This document shows, one piece after another, positions 24,525-37,876 of a stretch of 64,000 nucleotides of DNA. The stretch is from Trichosphaerium sp. ATCC 40318. Its lineage: Eukaryota; Discosea; Flabellinia; Trichosidae. The stretch spans positions 1 through 64,000 of the forward strand of contig JALMLS010000050.1 of assembly GCA_038496445.1 (NCBI GenBank), written 5' to 3'. The notes beneath the pieces are model-generated. The model made no database searches and had not been told where the DNA came from. It was given only the letters and a program-made list of their open reading frames with translations. Numbering within the stretch: the first letter of the stretch is position 1; the number at the start of each line of letters is the position of its first letter. Made by a program: the position numbers and the translations under genes.

Positions 24525-25145
24525 ATCTTCTTAAATAAAACACTGCTTCCTATATTTACCATTTAATACCCTACACCATGTATAATATATGGTGTCGAGA
24601 TAATGATCTCGAAACAAATTAGCGGATATTGGTAACAAGTAGATCTGTAAATCTGTGCTGTTGAAAAAACTATGTTGTGAGTTTTTTTAAAACAATACCA
24701 ATGTGCCAATTTTAATCTCCACCAAATTAAAGCATCATGTTGCTTCCCCCACCACAATATCACGTGAGTGAAGTAGATCTTATATGCTCCACTTGAGTTA
24801 ATCTACGTTCGGTTTTTACAACGTGTTTAACTACACTTTTCGAACCATGTGAAGGCACAAAAACAAATCAAATCACAATAACTGCCTCATAGTAAGTTGA
24901 CGTTTAACTCACAACATGAGTCTGGAAAATAAGATTTTGTAAGAAACAACTTGTTTTAGCTTGCCTCTAGCTTTATTGAAACAGTCATTGCGTTCATAGT
25001 AGCGTGTATCAATGGAAAAAAGTATAGAAGATTTATATCTGTGTGTGGGTTTATAAACCCACTCTTACGCTAACCAAGCTTGAATATTTTTTTAAAATGT
25101 TAGCCTCCAGCAAAAAAAACCTGCTTATTCTTTCCATGAACTTAT
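24525..25145. other. intergenic with small palindromes
   Basis: No gene seen. It holds two adjacent small inverted repeats at 24572-24595 (ACACCAT/ATGGTGT) and 24594-24611 (TCGAGAT/ATCTCGA), and a perfect 18-bp palindrome at 25045-25062 (GTGGGTTTATAAACCCAC). Confidence 0.5.
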
Positions 25146-25751
25146 TTGTGTAAGATTTTGGGTTGGGTGCACATCATATACTATTTATCCTTCCACCAAT
25201 CAATCGTTATCTCACGTGGTTACAAAGTGACTGTAGACTGTAAAAATCTTTGTTCATCTTTTTTTTCGACAAAAGCACATTGTTTACTACAAGCTGCAAA
25301 CAATAGTAGCGTTCCTGTTGATAACTCACACTGGTACAACAACCTAACGGTATTTGCAGAATGTGATACAGTGAGTGCTAGCGTAAAACTTTTCCATACA
25401 CCACACATTCCTACAAAAATGACAACCGTTCACTTCCAATCGTTGCTGTCACACTGGAGATGTAAGAGAAGAACGCCAAATGCAGACGGTGGAGTACCGT
25501 TTAAATACAGCTTCAAGCTAAGGAACAAGCGAAAAGATTGCGAAAACAGGGTACTACGTAAGCGTGCTACAAAGAGATTATTTGTTGATGCAAACATACC
25601 GTTTAAACCTTTCTTGCTTGCAGTTCCCTTCACACCTTCAAAACATTGCGACGCAGCTAGAAGGGCACGTATGGAAATCATAAATACGTACCAAACCAAA
25701 ACAGCCATAACGCCATCACCCAAAATGTCAATAGACTTCATTGTAAACTAG
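25146..25751 (+). CDS. orphan single-exon ORF, 201 aa
   Basis: The longest single-exon ORF in an intron-rich region. The first 25 residues (GWVHIIYYLSFHQSIVIS) are hydrophobic and might be a signal anchor, or the real start may be the internal Met before TTVHFQSLLSHWRC. The second half is basic (KYSFKLRNKRKDCENRVLRK, KRATKRLF). No domain recognised and no similar copy in the window. A 103-aa ORF lies antisense to its second half, so even the coding strand is not certain. Confidence 0.4.
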   Translation: MCKILGWVHIIYYLSFHQSIVISRGYKVTVDCKNLCSSFFSTKAHCLLQAANNSSVPVDNSHWYNNLTVFAECDTVSASVKLFHTPHIPTKMTTVHFQSLLSHWRCKRRTPNADGGVPFKYSFKLRNKRKDCENRVLRKRATKRLFVDANIPFKPFLLAVPFTPSKHCDAARRARMEIINTYQTKTAITPSPKMSIDFIVN

Positions 25752-26598
25752 CTAGAAGCAAACAACAAAAAGTACTGTCTATGGTGAGATTTTTCAGGTA
25801 TTCTGTGCCTTCCTCTTTTCTTTATTGTCTAATGCACCCATAGATGGATTTAACACAATGTAAACAAACATGTAACGAATCGGAGAAACTCTATTGTAAT
25901 AAAAAAATAAAAAAAAACTAACTTTCTCACTAGTCCGTTCGACAAATTGATATATCTTGGGTTGCTACATCACGTGGTGTAGTAGGTTTAACAAAATTTC
26001 CGTTAAGTTCACATTGAGGCCGAAAACCCCGAACTACTTCAGTTTGTAGCTACAGTGCACTCTTGCCTGCCGGAAATGTAAGAAAACTACAGCAGGAATG
26101 CTTTTCTAGCGAAAGATCAAACAAAAACTGGCTTCGTGCCTGGATTATTACGGTTATTGTTCCACTAATTTGACAACCGTGTACTATGGTGATCTGCATA
26201 ATGTAATCGCAACACGAAGAGTGCAGTCCTTGAATAAAAATAAAGTCATCAGGTCAGATTTTAACCTTTACTAAACGTTACAATCCAAAGTGTTTAATAC
26301 CTTTTTGTCAGATAGGGACACATCTGTTTGGGCGTTCCCAAATAAGATCAGCTTTGTACCATTTCCTGAAAACAACCGTTATTTATTACGGGACATAACG
26401 TATTTGACAAATGAGCAGAGAAATAAAGTAAAGTTTAACCAAAAAAGCGTCAACTCCATTTTTCTGCAGTTTTTGAACACGTGCTTTTTTTCAGACGTTA
26501 AAAAACGCCTGCTGAGCTTTGATTGAACATTGCTCAATATTTATAAGAAGGATAAGTAACAATTAAACAATAATTTATCGGCTATTTTTTTAGCCTTC
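25752..26598. other. intergenic, no supported gene
   Basis: AT-rich. A 78-codon ORF at 26290-26526 has no features that would support it. Holds CACGTG sites near 25972 and 26480. Confidence 0.5.
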
Positions 26599-29004
<2,406 letters not shown>

Positions 29005-29499
29005 CTTTAACGTTTTAGTAGCTGGGAACTAATCGAGAAATAGTTAAGTTTCGTTTTAAGCCAGGCTGGCAGTCAGGTGATTACTCCACGTGATGAAGCA
29101 GTGGGACCTGTAAACCTTTTGCCAATACCCTGAATAAAGGCGAGCAAAGTGCTCCAGACACGATTGACTACGAAAGACTTGACATGCATTGATTGTGTAA
29201 TTATTACTCGTGGGCCGAATTCTTTAAAAATACAAATACCCACAACTGTAACGTTTATATACACCAAGACAGGTCATCACCACACCAAAAGGTACGCGTT
29301 ACTCTGAGCATGAAGTATTTTAGAAACATACACCGATAAAAACACATAATTGTTGCGCTTTGAGTTGCTTCCACGCATTGAGGCAAAATTTGGTGGTATT
29401 TTCAACGATTTGTGCTTTCAGAGAGAAATTCGTTCCATAAGCCATACTAATACGCAAAACATAGGGTATGGGCCGTAAGAAAACTAAAGCACTACTATT
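29005..29499. promoter_or_regulatory. divergent promoter region, NOP2 / dsRNA-binding protein
   Basis: About 0.5 kb between two divergent start codons. Contains a CACGTG near 29086. No coding exon recognised; the minus-strand ORF 29073-29267 has no support. Confidence 0.4.
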
Positions 29500-32400
29500 A
29501 TGACCTCATGGAAAGGAAGAATCAACGAGCTTTGTATGAAACGCAGATGGGATTTGCCAAAGTACGTTGTTCTGGCTACTCGCACTTTCTTTTAGGCAGC
29601 TTTTTCAGAGCAGTTTCACAAAAAAATTGTGCCTCCGCCAGGTGTCGCGCTGTTCACACCCATCGCGTAAATACGGTGTTCTAATCGTCGTACAAGGTAT
29701 TCAACCACAGCCGAAGGCCCACCTCACATGCCAAAATATTTTGCTTCTGTAGAGATAGATGGAATGGTATACAAGACGCTGCAACACGCTCGCACTAAAA
29801 AGGTATTCAAAGAACTTTTCGAAAAAATTAGATTTGTTTTTTTCAAGCACAGCGTTTTTCTAATTGTGCAAAATTTGCTCTAAGAGGAAACTCTTCTAAA
29901 ACAACTACACACCGCCGATCATTCAGATCAATTTCAATTTAAGCACGTGTCACGTTTAAGTAAGCTGTCTTTTTTTTTGCATTTTTTCTCTGAGAGGTCT
30001 ACAAAAATTTTGGTGCCCAGCACCTAGCGTTGGGGTTCCTAAACAGGCCTATGGATCGTTTAGATGACTTGAGCTCCCCACCTTACGGCCTGTGGGTTTT
30101 ACACGATCCTATGGAACTTATAGACTCTCAAACTAACGCTGGTAAGTTAGCACAACAACAAGCAGCTAAGGTGGCTTACCTCACAATTACCCAAGTACCG
30201 CAACCCACTGTACAGACACCAAGTAGCTATGGGAGCTACGGTAGCACAGGTAAAAGTGCCAAGTCACTTTTGAACGAACACTGTCAGCGTCACAGGCTCC
30301 CCATGCCTCAAATTGATATCATTAAGATGCGTACGTTGTTTTTTTGTTCTCTGTAAACAAAACGGGATTTTCACCTACGTGCTCTTCCCAATTTACTAGT
30401 CACCTCTCTTATTAAAACTAAAAAGGTTTTACGCCTCAGTTTTTGTAGAGTAGCGTATTAACTTATTATTTTTTAATTTAAAGTCGGGTTCTTAATTTTC
30501 TCCCTTTTAGCTGTTTCGCCAAATAGTATACATGTAAATTACCAAGCTATAACGACATTTGAGGGTAGAAACTTTAGGTCTGATCCAAAAGCAAGAGTAA
30601 AAGAGGCAGACCAGGTAAGAAAAATAAAAAATTATTCAAGTTGGAAGACGAACCTGACATTTTCTGAGACTTTTGTGTTAGGATATAGCGTCTAAGATAC
30701 TCACGTGGTTGATGAGACCGACGAGAGTAGATAATCGCGATGTAGACCAAAAACCAACGCCGCGTCGTGAGTCACATCCTCTTGATCGAGAAATATCTCC
30801 TGGTGGGCTTAGAGGTGGTGGGTTACCTCGTCGTGGACGTACAGATACTACTCATGTCGAAAGTAAAAAACCTAGAATGGAGGTACGAAGAAAATCGATT
30901 TTTTTGTAGTACTGGATCTAAAGGCGAGCTTAGGATCCCTATGGTGATGATTATGGTAGGGGCTATGGCGAGGTATTGTGTTTTTGATTTGATTTTGTGT
31001 TGCTAACAGGTTTTGTGTAGAATTATAATGCGAGCAGGGCTACTGATTCGCGTAGAACACGAGAACGCAGGGTTGATTTTGTACGATAAGACTACTCAGC
31101 TGAGGGAGAAATTATTTACATTTTGATATTTAGGATGATTATGAAGAAAATACAATAGAGGCACGCAATGAACTCAAAGACCATAGACAGGTGAGGTTTT
31201 TGAGTATCTCTTTTTTAATTACTAACAGTTTCTTTTACAGCCTGATCTACAGTTTACTACTCAAGCCAGGGCATCTCCATCGCCGGCGAATAGATCTCCT
31301 GGAAATAAGGACTTGCATGTAAAGATGCATGCAAGTCCTTCAGAACGTGCTGCTCCAAAAAAATTAGGCGAACTGGAACTCCTTTCAGAAAATGTTGTAA
31401 CTCCAAACCCGCGAAACTTTGTATCTCCTAAATTTTCTGACGACGAAGAAGATGTTCCTACGCGCCTCAATCGCCCACCACCAGCAGACTTTGTATCTTC
31501 CCCATACATGGAACCACCTCCACCTAATTTTGCGACTCCAAAAGGGCGCAACCCACCTGCTCCATTTTACGAAGACGATGAAGAAGCTCCTACGTTTCGT
31601 AATCGCCCACCGCCAATTAATAGACTAAGCCCAGAGAAACCTCAATACCAAACTCGCCTTGACGATCTAACAAATCAAGAGACATCTGAACCTCGTTTAC
31701 GACCTTCCTATGCAAAGCGACCAAACCAAGAGACTCCTGAATACAGTTACAGATCTCCTGACGCTTCTCCTTCTAAACGACCAACTCAACAACCTCCTCA
31801 ATACCGCTATCCTCCTGACGATGCGCCTACGCGGCGACAACACCCTGGTTTCGCGGATACAGCACCACCAATACCAGCTGCATCACAGCGTAAACCGTCT
31901 CAGTCTGCAATATCCGAATTGAATGAGATGTGCCAAGAATGGCGATTGACTCCTGTTATATACAAACAAGAAGGTAGAGAAGGTCCAGATCACGCTCCTT
32001 GGTTTCTATTTTCTGTGACTATCTCTGGACGCAAGTTTATGGGAAAATGGCAGCAAACTAAGAAGAAGGCAAAGCATCAATGCGCAAGTAAGGCATTGGC
32101 TTCTTTGAGAGTAGCTGGTAAAGAAAAAGTTGAACAGATGGCGAGGTAACATATTTTTCCGATTTTCTCTCAGAGACAATTTTTGAACTCAATGACTGAC
32201 TCTTTTTTTGAAGTGAATCGATTTTCAACCCACCACCTACACCGTCTTATCAAGAACGTCGTAGACCACCAGTACATTCACAACACCCTGAAGATCGTTA
32301 CGAACGGCCAGAACGTTATGAACAGCGTGGTTCGCAGTATGAGGAGTACCGTAGACCAGAGTATAGATATAAAGAAGAACAGGATAGGAGAGGAGACTAT

Positions 32401-32871
32401 GATAGGTATGCTAGAAGACCAGATGAAGATAACTACCCACGACAAGATCGGAGATACGAACAGGGAGATTACGAGTACTATCCTCAACGTAGGGCACCTC
32501 CACCACAGCGGTATGATGAGTATGGCTACAGTGATTCTCATCAGACACCATATACACAGCAGCGGCCTACTAGGCGGCGCTCTCCTCCGAGAGCACCAAG
32601 ACCTGAATGGGATGATACGCCGCGCGATTCTCACACTCAGCAACGCAGAGCTACTAGATCACCTGCTACGCACTCCCCACCTCACTCACCCCATCCAAGC
32701 GGCCAAGCAGAGTTTCACAGCCCACAATCAGCTAAGCAATCTCCTAAAGCAGCATCTCCAAAATATGTTGATGTTAGTACAGCTGATCTTAATGCTGTCT
32801 TAAGCGCACTTGGAGATGACTTGTCACAAGCTCAGATTGAAAACCTTACTAGGCAGTTAGACAACATGTAA
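29500..32871 (+). CDS. RNA-binding protein with three dsRNA-binding domains
   Basis: Start at 29500, MTSWKGRINELCMKRRWDLP. dsRBD 1 spans 29.5-29.95 kb (RINELCMKRRWDLP, YFASVEIDGMVYKTLQHART, SNCAKFAL). dsRBD 2 runs 30.25-30.7 kb (KSLLNEHCQRHRLPMPQ, NYQAITTFEGRNFRS). An Arg/Gly- and Pro-rich part follows (30.7-31.9 kb), then dsRBD 3 at 31.9-32.12 kb (SAISELNEMCQEWRL, KFMGKWQQTKKKAKHQCAS). The last exon (about 32217-32871) is very rich in Arg, Tyr, Pro and Ser (QYEEYRRPEYRYKEEQDRR) and ends with a short helix, DLNAVLSALGDDLSQAQIEN, and TAA at 32869-32871. Three dsRBDs with a low-complexity tail recall Staufen/HYL1/DGCR8-type adaptors, but I cannot assign one. The gene carries two hairpins, described separately, which may be bound by its own product. 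Confidence 0.82.
31307..31340 (+). repeat. perfect 13-bp inverted repeat inside the dsRNA-binding protein exon
   Basis: Arms AAGGACTTGCATG (31307-31319) and CATGCAAGTCCTT (31328-31340), with an 8-nt loop. It lies in coding sequence (protein KDLHVKMHASP). In RNA it would form a stable stem-loop. Confidence 0.85.
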
Positions 32872-32906
32872 CTTATCCTCCTAACCAGTTAGGAAGATGT
32901 TGTAAA

Positions 32907-33053
32907 TCTTATCACCTCCTAACTAAGGCGGTGGTGGTTGGATCCTTGAGCGTAGTGCCCTATGTCATGATGTGCAAAGTTAATATCATGACCGTAGGTC
33001 ACTACGCCCATTTGTTCGCAATCACCACCGCCATAGTTAGTAGTGTGATAAGA
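32907..33053 (+). ncRNA. ~147-nt imperfect hairpin in the probable 3'UTR of the dsRNA-binding protein
   Basis: The two arms are complementary over almost their whole length. Paired blocks from base to loop: TCTTATCAC with GTGATAAGA, CTAACTA with TAGTTAG, GGCGGTGGTG with CACCACCGCC (extended by G-U and AA-TT pairs), an internal loop of about 10 nt, GCGTAGTG with CACTACGC, CCTA with TAGG, and TCATGAT with ATCATGA around a ~13-nt loop. It begins 36 nt after the stop codon at 32871. Length and shape resemble a miRNA precursor or a cis-regulatory stem. The function (miRNA, autoregulatory element or a mobile-element relic) is inference. Confidence 0.7.
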
Positions 33054-33116
33054 CGTATTGTTTAGCTGTCTGGGACTAAAATGAGCAAGACAAAACAATA
33101 ATAATAAAGTATAATC

Positions 33117-35933
33117 ATGTATAACGTAGTCTTTCGTGTTGCTATACTTTCCACAATCCGTGATCAATACATGGCAGTCTCTGTTATTAAACGACGTCAC
33201 AATGTTGAGTACAACATTGAAGCTGTTTACCTTTTACGATTAAAACTTGCTTTTTTTGGCGTAAGGCAGCAACGGTCAGCGAAAGTAATTGTAGAAAGCA
33301 GAAGTGACATTGTTGTAGCTTGTTGTATATGGCAGCGCGTTACTACGCGACATTCAGTACCGATCAAGGTTCTAAAAGTACTATTTTGCGTAATTCTAAA
33401 CGCGCTAGGTTTTAACCGCGGTAAAGTCGGCCAGGAATCATCACTTGGCTTTACCATAGGCGGAAGGTAGGCTTATATCGTTTTGGAAGGCACTAACCGG
33501 AACAGAAAACCAGGTGACAACATTGTAGCGAAAAAGCTACAATTACAAATAACAGGGCCTGATAAGGTTAAAGTAAAATTATCTATTGCCAGTAATTGGG
33601 TAACAGCAAAGTACACACCACAAAAGGTATGTTGAGTTACATTGTACACTATACAATGCTAATCAACCATAGCCAGGCAATTATGCTGTTTCGGTACAAT
33701 ATGAAAATACAAAATGCTCTCACGACCCTATAAACATAATAATACTCAAGGATTGTGCGTGTACAAGGGTTCATAGCGCATAAATTAACTTTTGTAGCAA
33801 ATACTCCTTCCAGTTCCCCACCTGGTTCAATATCGCCCAGAACATCACCAAGGGGTCAGACTAAGCAACCCAAGCAACCTAAGCAACCAAAGCCGAAAAA
33901 AGAAAAAATCAAAAAAGCAAAAGAAAAACAAGAAGGAAGAAGCAAATTATGGCTAAGCGTAAAAGGAGTATTCTCAACAGGACCTAGTGATGGCGAAAAG
34001 TCACCTAGACAAAAGTCAGCGAAATCTCCAAAAAAACAGAAAAAAGCCGAAAAAGCAGCCTTCAAGAAGAGCCAAAGAGAGGCAAAGAAGAAGAAAAAGA
34101 AAGGAAAAACAACAAAGAAAGCAATGATACAACGAGCTTCATCTGATAAGCATCTGAGAAACAGAAATCCAGAATTCAATAATTTTCCTAAACGTGAAAA
34201 CTTAGAATTTGATCTTGAATTTCCAAGCCGTAAAAACTCTAGACCTAACTGGCTTCAACAAAATGCAACTCCTCCAGTAAGTGTTAGACTTAGAGGAGAA
34301 CAACAAGGTATTTTAAATGTACCACGTGTTTCCAGTATCTGACTTTTTTCAGAAGTTGCACCTCTACCTATTAAAACAAATGAAGCTGCGCCTCCACCTA
34401 TAAAAACAAATGAAGTTGCACCTCTACCTATAAAAACTAATGAAGCTCCTCCACCACCTATAAAAACAGCTCCTAGACCACCAGGTCCACTTATTAGGCA
34501 ACCACCTCCTGAGACATATAAAAGGCCAGCTTGGAATGCTACACCCAAAGCTACACCTACAATACCGACGACAAAACAAGAAAATAAACCCACTTGGCAA
34601 CAACGACAACAGCAACAACGACAACAACAACAAAGACAACAACAACTACAACAGCAACAAAAAGCTAAACCACAGGTAACATACCCATGAAATGATGACG
34701 TTGTTTATCTAACTTTTAAGCAGGTCAACAAACCTACGTATACTGTAGTAACACAACCTAATTCAACTGCAAAACCACAAAGAGCAGTACGTTTCAAAAA
34801 CCGATACGAGCTATTACGGTTTGACTCACATGTTTTTTAGCCAGCTCCTAAAAAGAAAGTAGCTCCTACAACAGCCACTCAAAGCCCAGCAACTAGTCTT
34901 GTATGCTTTCATATAAAGAGTTTATTATAAAGCGCTAACGAACGTATAGGCACCAACAAAGCCTGCAAAAAGACAATTCCGACGTTCAATGTAAGTGACA
35001 TTTTGACACATTCCATTCAGAGAAAACGAAGACTCCACTTTTTTTTCTCTTCTTTCTTCTTGCGTTTCAGCCGCTAACTTCGTGTTTAGGTCTGTTCCTG
35101 CTCTTAATGTTACACAAGGAGATAAATGGCTAAGTCTTATGAACAAGAACAGGTACACCTTTAACAAAATGACAAGGTGCTAATACTTTTCTTTTTTTTT
35201 TCCAGACAAAACGAGCATAACGCTATAAATGCTGAATCAGATGCCCGAACAGCAAAGGGTGTTCAATGGGTTATTAGAGAAATGAAAAAATTAATTAAGG
35301 TCATCATTCAAAATGGAAAAAAAGGTACCAAGACCATGCAGGCAGCCGCTTCGTTTGGTGTTTTTTTTGCCTATTAATTTTTTTCTTCGAAGGGTCTGAC
35401 GGAAAGTATCACATATCTTATGGTGAACTGTTCGAAAAGACTATGGACGCATTTGAAGCTCTATCTGGCACATTACGTGCAGCAAAAAAACAGAAAGTAG
35501 TTTCATACCAAGGAGAGATGTTACTACGTGGAGCGTCAAATAATGTTGACATTACGCTTCTACAAGAAACATTTGACGAGAGTCAAGCCATAAAACAAAT
35601 ACACAACACAAAGGTACTAAGAATCTACCTTGATATTTACTTATATTAACACGTGTTTCACAGGTCACAAGAGGTGCAAAGAAGCCACTAAAGATACAAA
35701 AAGAGGAGAGCGTTTTCCAAAAAGCGACATGTTCGAAATGTCAGAAAACTGTTTATCCAAATGAACGGCTTGCAGCAAATGGACATATAAGACATAAGAC
35801 GTGTTTTACATGTCATGTATGTAATAGCAAGCTACGTATTACAGATTATGCATTTGCGAATGATCGTTTTTATTGCTTGCCTCATTACAAGCGTATAGTA
35901 CAAGAAACTGGAGGTAACTATTCAGGTTTGTAA
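33117..35933 (+). CDS. filamin repeat / costars / LIM domain protein
   Basis: A filamin-type Ig repeat is clear from about 33472 (AYIVLEGTNRNRKPGDN, LQLQITGPDKVKVKLS, PGNYAVSVQYENTKCSHDP). It is followed by a Lys/Pro-rich region (33.8-34.3 kb), a Pro/Gln-rich region with a repeated PPIKTNEAAP motif and Gln runs (34.35-34.9 kb), a costars domain (35.25-35.62 kb: GKYHISYGELFEKTMDAFEA, TLRAAKKQKVVSYQGEMLL) and a C-terminal LIM domain (35.7-35.92 kb) with CSKC, the central CFTCHVC and the final FYCLPHY. TAA at 35931-35933. Costars proteins promote actin dynamics, LIM and filamin are actin-network adaptors, so a cytoskeletal role is likely. The 5' end is uncertain: 33117 is the first open Met codon, and the upstream exon, probably ending near 33361 or 33381, is not clearly filamin-like. 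Confidence 0.78.
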
Positions 35934-36140
35934 AAAAGATAAGTAAGTTGTGTTATGTATGTAAGAAGATCAAAAAAAAACCTTCAGTTAAAATAAACTA
36001 CTTGAAGTATTGTGTATCGAAAAAATTGATGTATTATTGTGTCAGTATTCATTATTTACAGGCACCTTCCTATGTAGAAATAAATCCAATAAATCTGGTA
36101 TCAAATACAAATGTATCTTTTAGTCACGTGCTCAGCAACG
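35934..36140. other. 3' flank of the filamin/costars/LIM gene
   Basis: AT-rich, no gene. A CACGTG within the 13-mer AGTCACGTGCTCA lies at about 36121. The same 13-mer recurs near 36631 and 37808. Confidence 0.45.
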
Positions 36141-36145
36141 ACCTG

Positions 36146-36315
36146 CATAGGTTGTTTTAGCAACAGTATACACTTGCCGTAATACATGCAATAATACAAC
36201 CCACAATAACAAGACGAGTAGCAAACCGTCACATGGGAACATGAAAGAAAAACGCAGAAGGAAAGCGAAAAAACGTACGAACAATAGCAACGGGTATTTC
36301 CCATGCAAGTTGATC
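36146..36315 (-). pseudogene. decayed third copy of the 8-Cys membrane protein family
   Basis: Minus-strand similarity to the intron and both flanking exon ends of the genes at 37070 and 38526: the exon end coding for PVAIV, the intron donor GTACGTTTTTTC, the intron motif TGTTCCCATGTGAC (CACGTG changed to CATGTG) and a scrambled tail ending AAAACAACCTATGC. The extracellular exon and start codon are missing, and the last exon has lost its frame. It is therefore a remnant. Confidence 0.6.
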
Positions 36316-37069
36316 CAGCTATTCAACTACTTTTAAGGGTCGTTATCCAAAAAATGCAAGGTACCCTTCGCCTGTAAATCAATCAAGTAGCCACGTACAT
36401 TATTGAAAGGAGGTTTCTATGTCTGATCAAACCAAATCCTCTAATTCGTCATTAACGTCCTTGGTAGTACCTTAATTTATTAATACAAATAGAACGATAC
36501 TTGTGAACAGTTACAATGGGTTTTCTTTTCTCGCTTTCTTTATACTGCTGACTCCTTTTAGTTCTATTTTTTGGTGGTAGTATAACAATACAAAAATGCA
36601 GTACATTTGTTGGTATAAAAGGAGACCTCAAGTCACGTGCTCAAAAACGGAAAACATTTTAAGTTCATTCAAGTTTGTAAAAACCTGTTATTGGCCTATG
36701 GGAGTCAAGTTAGCTATTGCGGGTTGGCTGCCGCATGGCTCACTACAACACAAATAAAATTCTGATGCAGACAATAAACTTCGTGTACACCAGATAACAG
36801 GATTTACCGTTGTAACTCCTGTTAAATTTTTTGCCAGTTCAGTTTTCTACCTAAACCATTTATCCGCGTATTTGTCCATACAAGCTTAAAGCCACGCGTT
36901 CCATACCCTGTAGACATAAACTAACCCACTCAGAAAAGGCTTTTTTACCGTTTATCTTTTTTGCTAGTGAGTGTGTTTCAGGAAGTGCACGAAATAGTTT
37001 TGTTTTTATTGAACCATTACATGAGAAAGAATTGTTTGTTATATGTATGAGACCTTCCTGTACGCAAAA
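36316..37069. other. intergenic, no gene seen
   Basis: AT-rich, no supported ORF. Holds a second copy of AGTCACGTGCTCA at about 36631. Confidence 0.5.
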
Positions 37070-37525
37070 TTAAGCATAGGTAGGTTGTTTCTTCTTGCGA
37101 GCAACAAGTACGCATCCAACAATGCATCCAATACAACAGCCCAAAAGAGCAATACCACCTAACAAATAGTCACGTGAGAACAGGAAACAAAAACAACAAT
37201 GGGGAAGGGAAAGAAAAAACGTACCAATGATAGCAACGGGTAGTACCCATTTCTTCAGACACGCTGAGCCAACGACTTGATCCGTACAACATTCTGCCAT
37301 TATACCAGCATCTTTATTCATAATAGTGCCACTGCATGTACAGCAAAAATCCCAACCATTGTACTCAATAAACAACTCATTTGCTGGACAACTTGTATCT
37401 AGAGTTACTTCACAGCTTATGCCATCAGTATCTGGCCCTGACGACATTAGTTTCGTCTCTGCAAGGAACGTAGAGGCGCATAGGTATGCGAAAGATAGTA
37501 TTAGGACGAGAGTAGTTGCTGTCAT
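37070..37525 (-). CDS. small 8-Cys type I membrane protein, copy A
   Basis: Two exons. Exon 1 starts MTATTLVLILSFAYLCASTF (signal peptide) at 37525 and carries eight cysteines in the order C, C, CC-C, CC, C, ending with KKWVLPVAI. After an intron of about 65 nt (containing CACGTG) exon 2 gives the rest of the membrane segment, GGIALLGCCIGCIVGCVLVA, and a short basic tail RKKKQPTYA. The stop is at 37070. The unusual features are the Cys-rich membrane segment and the conserved tail. Copy B at 38526 shows the same design. Surface receptor or adhesin is a guess; I know no matching family. Confidence 0.75.
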   Translation of the reverse strand: MTATTLVLILSFAYLCASTFLAETKLMSSGPDTDGISCEVTLDTSCPANELFIEYNGWDFCCTCSGTIMNKDAGIMAECCTDQVVGSACLKKWVLPVAIIGTFFLSLPHCCFCFLFSRDYLLGGIALLGCCIGCIVGCVLVARKKKQPTYA

Positions 37526-37876
37526 TGTGGTGGAAGATAAATATGGGTGTAACTCACAACTTTTACTTCACGGAACAGGAGAAAAAAACGGTCCACCAAG
37601 CAAAAAAGCATACTATTGTTTATTGTCCATGTCATACAAGTTAGAAGATTTTTTGCCAGTTCATATTTCTCCGGAAAACTTGCAAGTTGCAAATTTTATC
37701 AAACCTTGCACGACTTTGCGAGATTGTTTATGAGTGTAGCACTGCACTAGAGTACACACGCTAACCTGTTGAAGTATCCTTATAGAGTACAGTGTGATGT
37801 AGGTCCAGAAAGTCACGTGCTCATTACTGATTGTGAGTTACTTCTTGAAATAGCGTTATTTCAGGGCAACTTCAAT
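37526..37876. promoter_or_regulatory. upstream region of copy A
   Basis: The first ~45 bases (motif GGGTGTAACTCACAAC) are nearly identical to those upstream of copy B, so the duplication included the core promoter. A third AGTCACGTGCTCA occurs at about 37808. Confidence 0.5.

Noticed and set aside
29073-29267. 64-codon minus-strand ORF between NOP2 and the dsRNA-binding protein
   Set aside because: No domain, no splice link to neighbours, and it lies in the divergent promoter.
32183-32803. 206-codon plus-strand ORF and 121-codon minus ORF
   Set aside because: Shadows of the true Arg/Tyr/Pro-rich last exon of the dsRNA-binding protein, which is open in another frame to the TAA at 32869.
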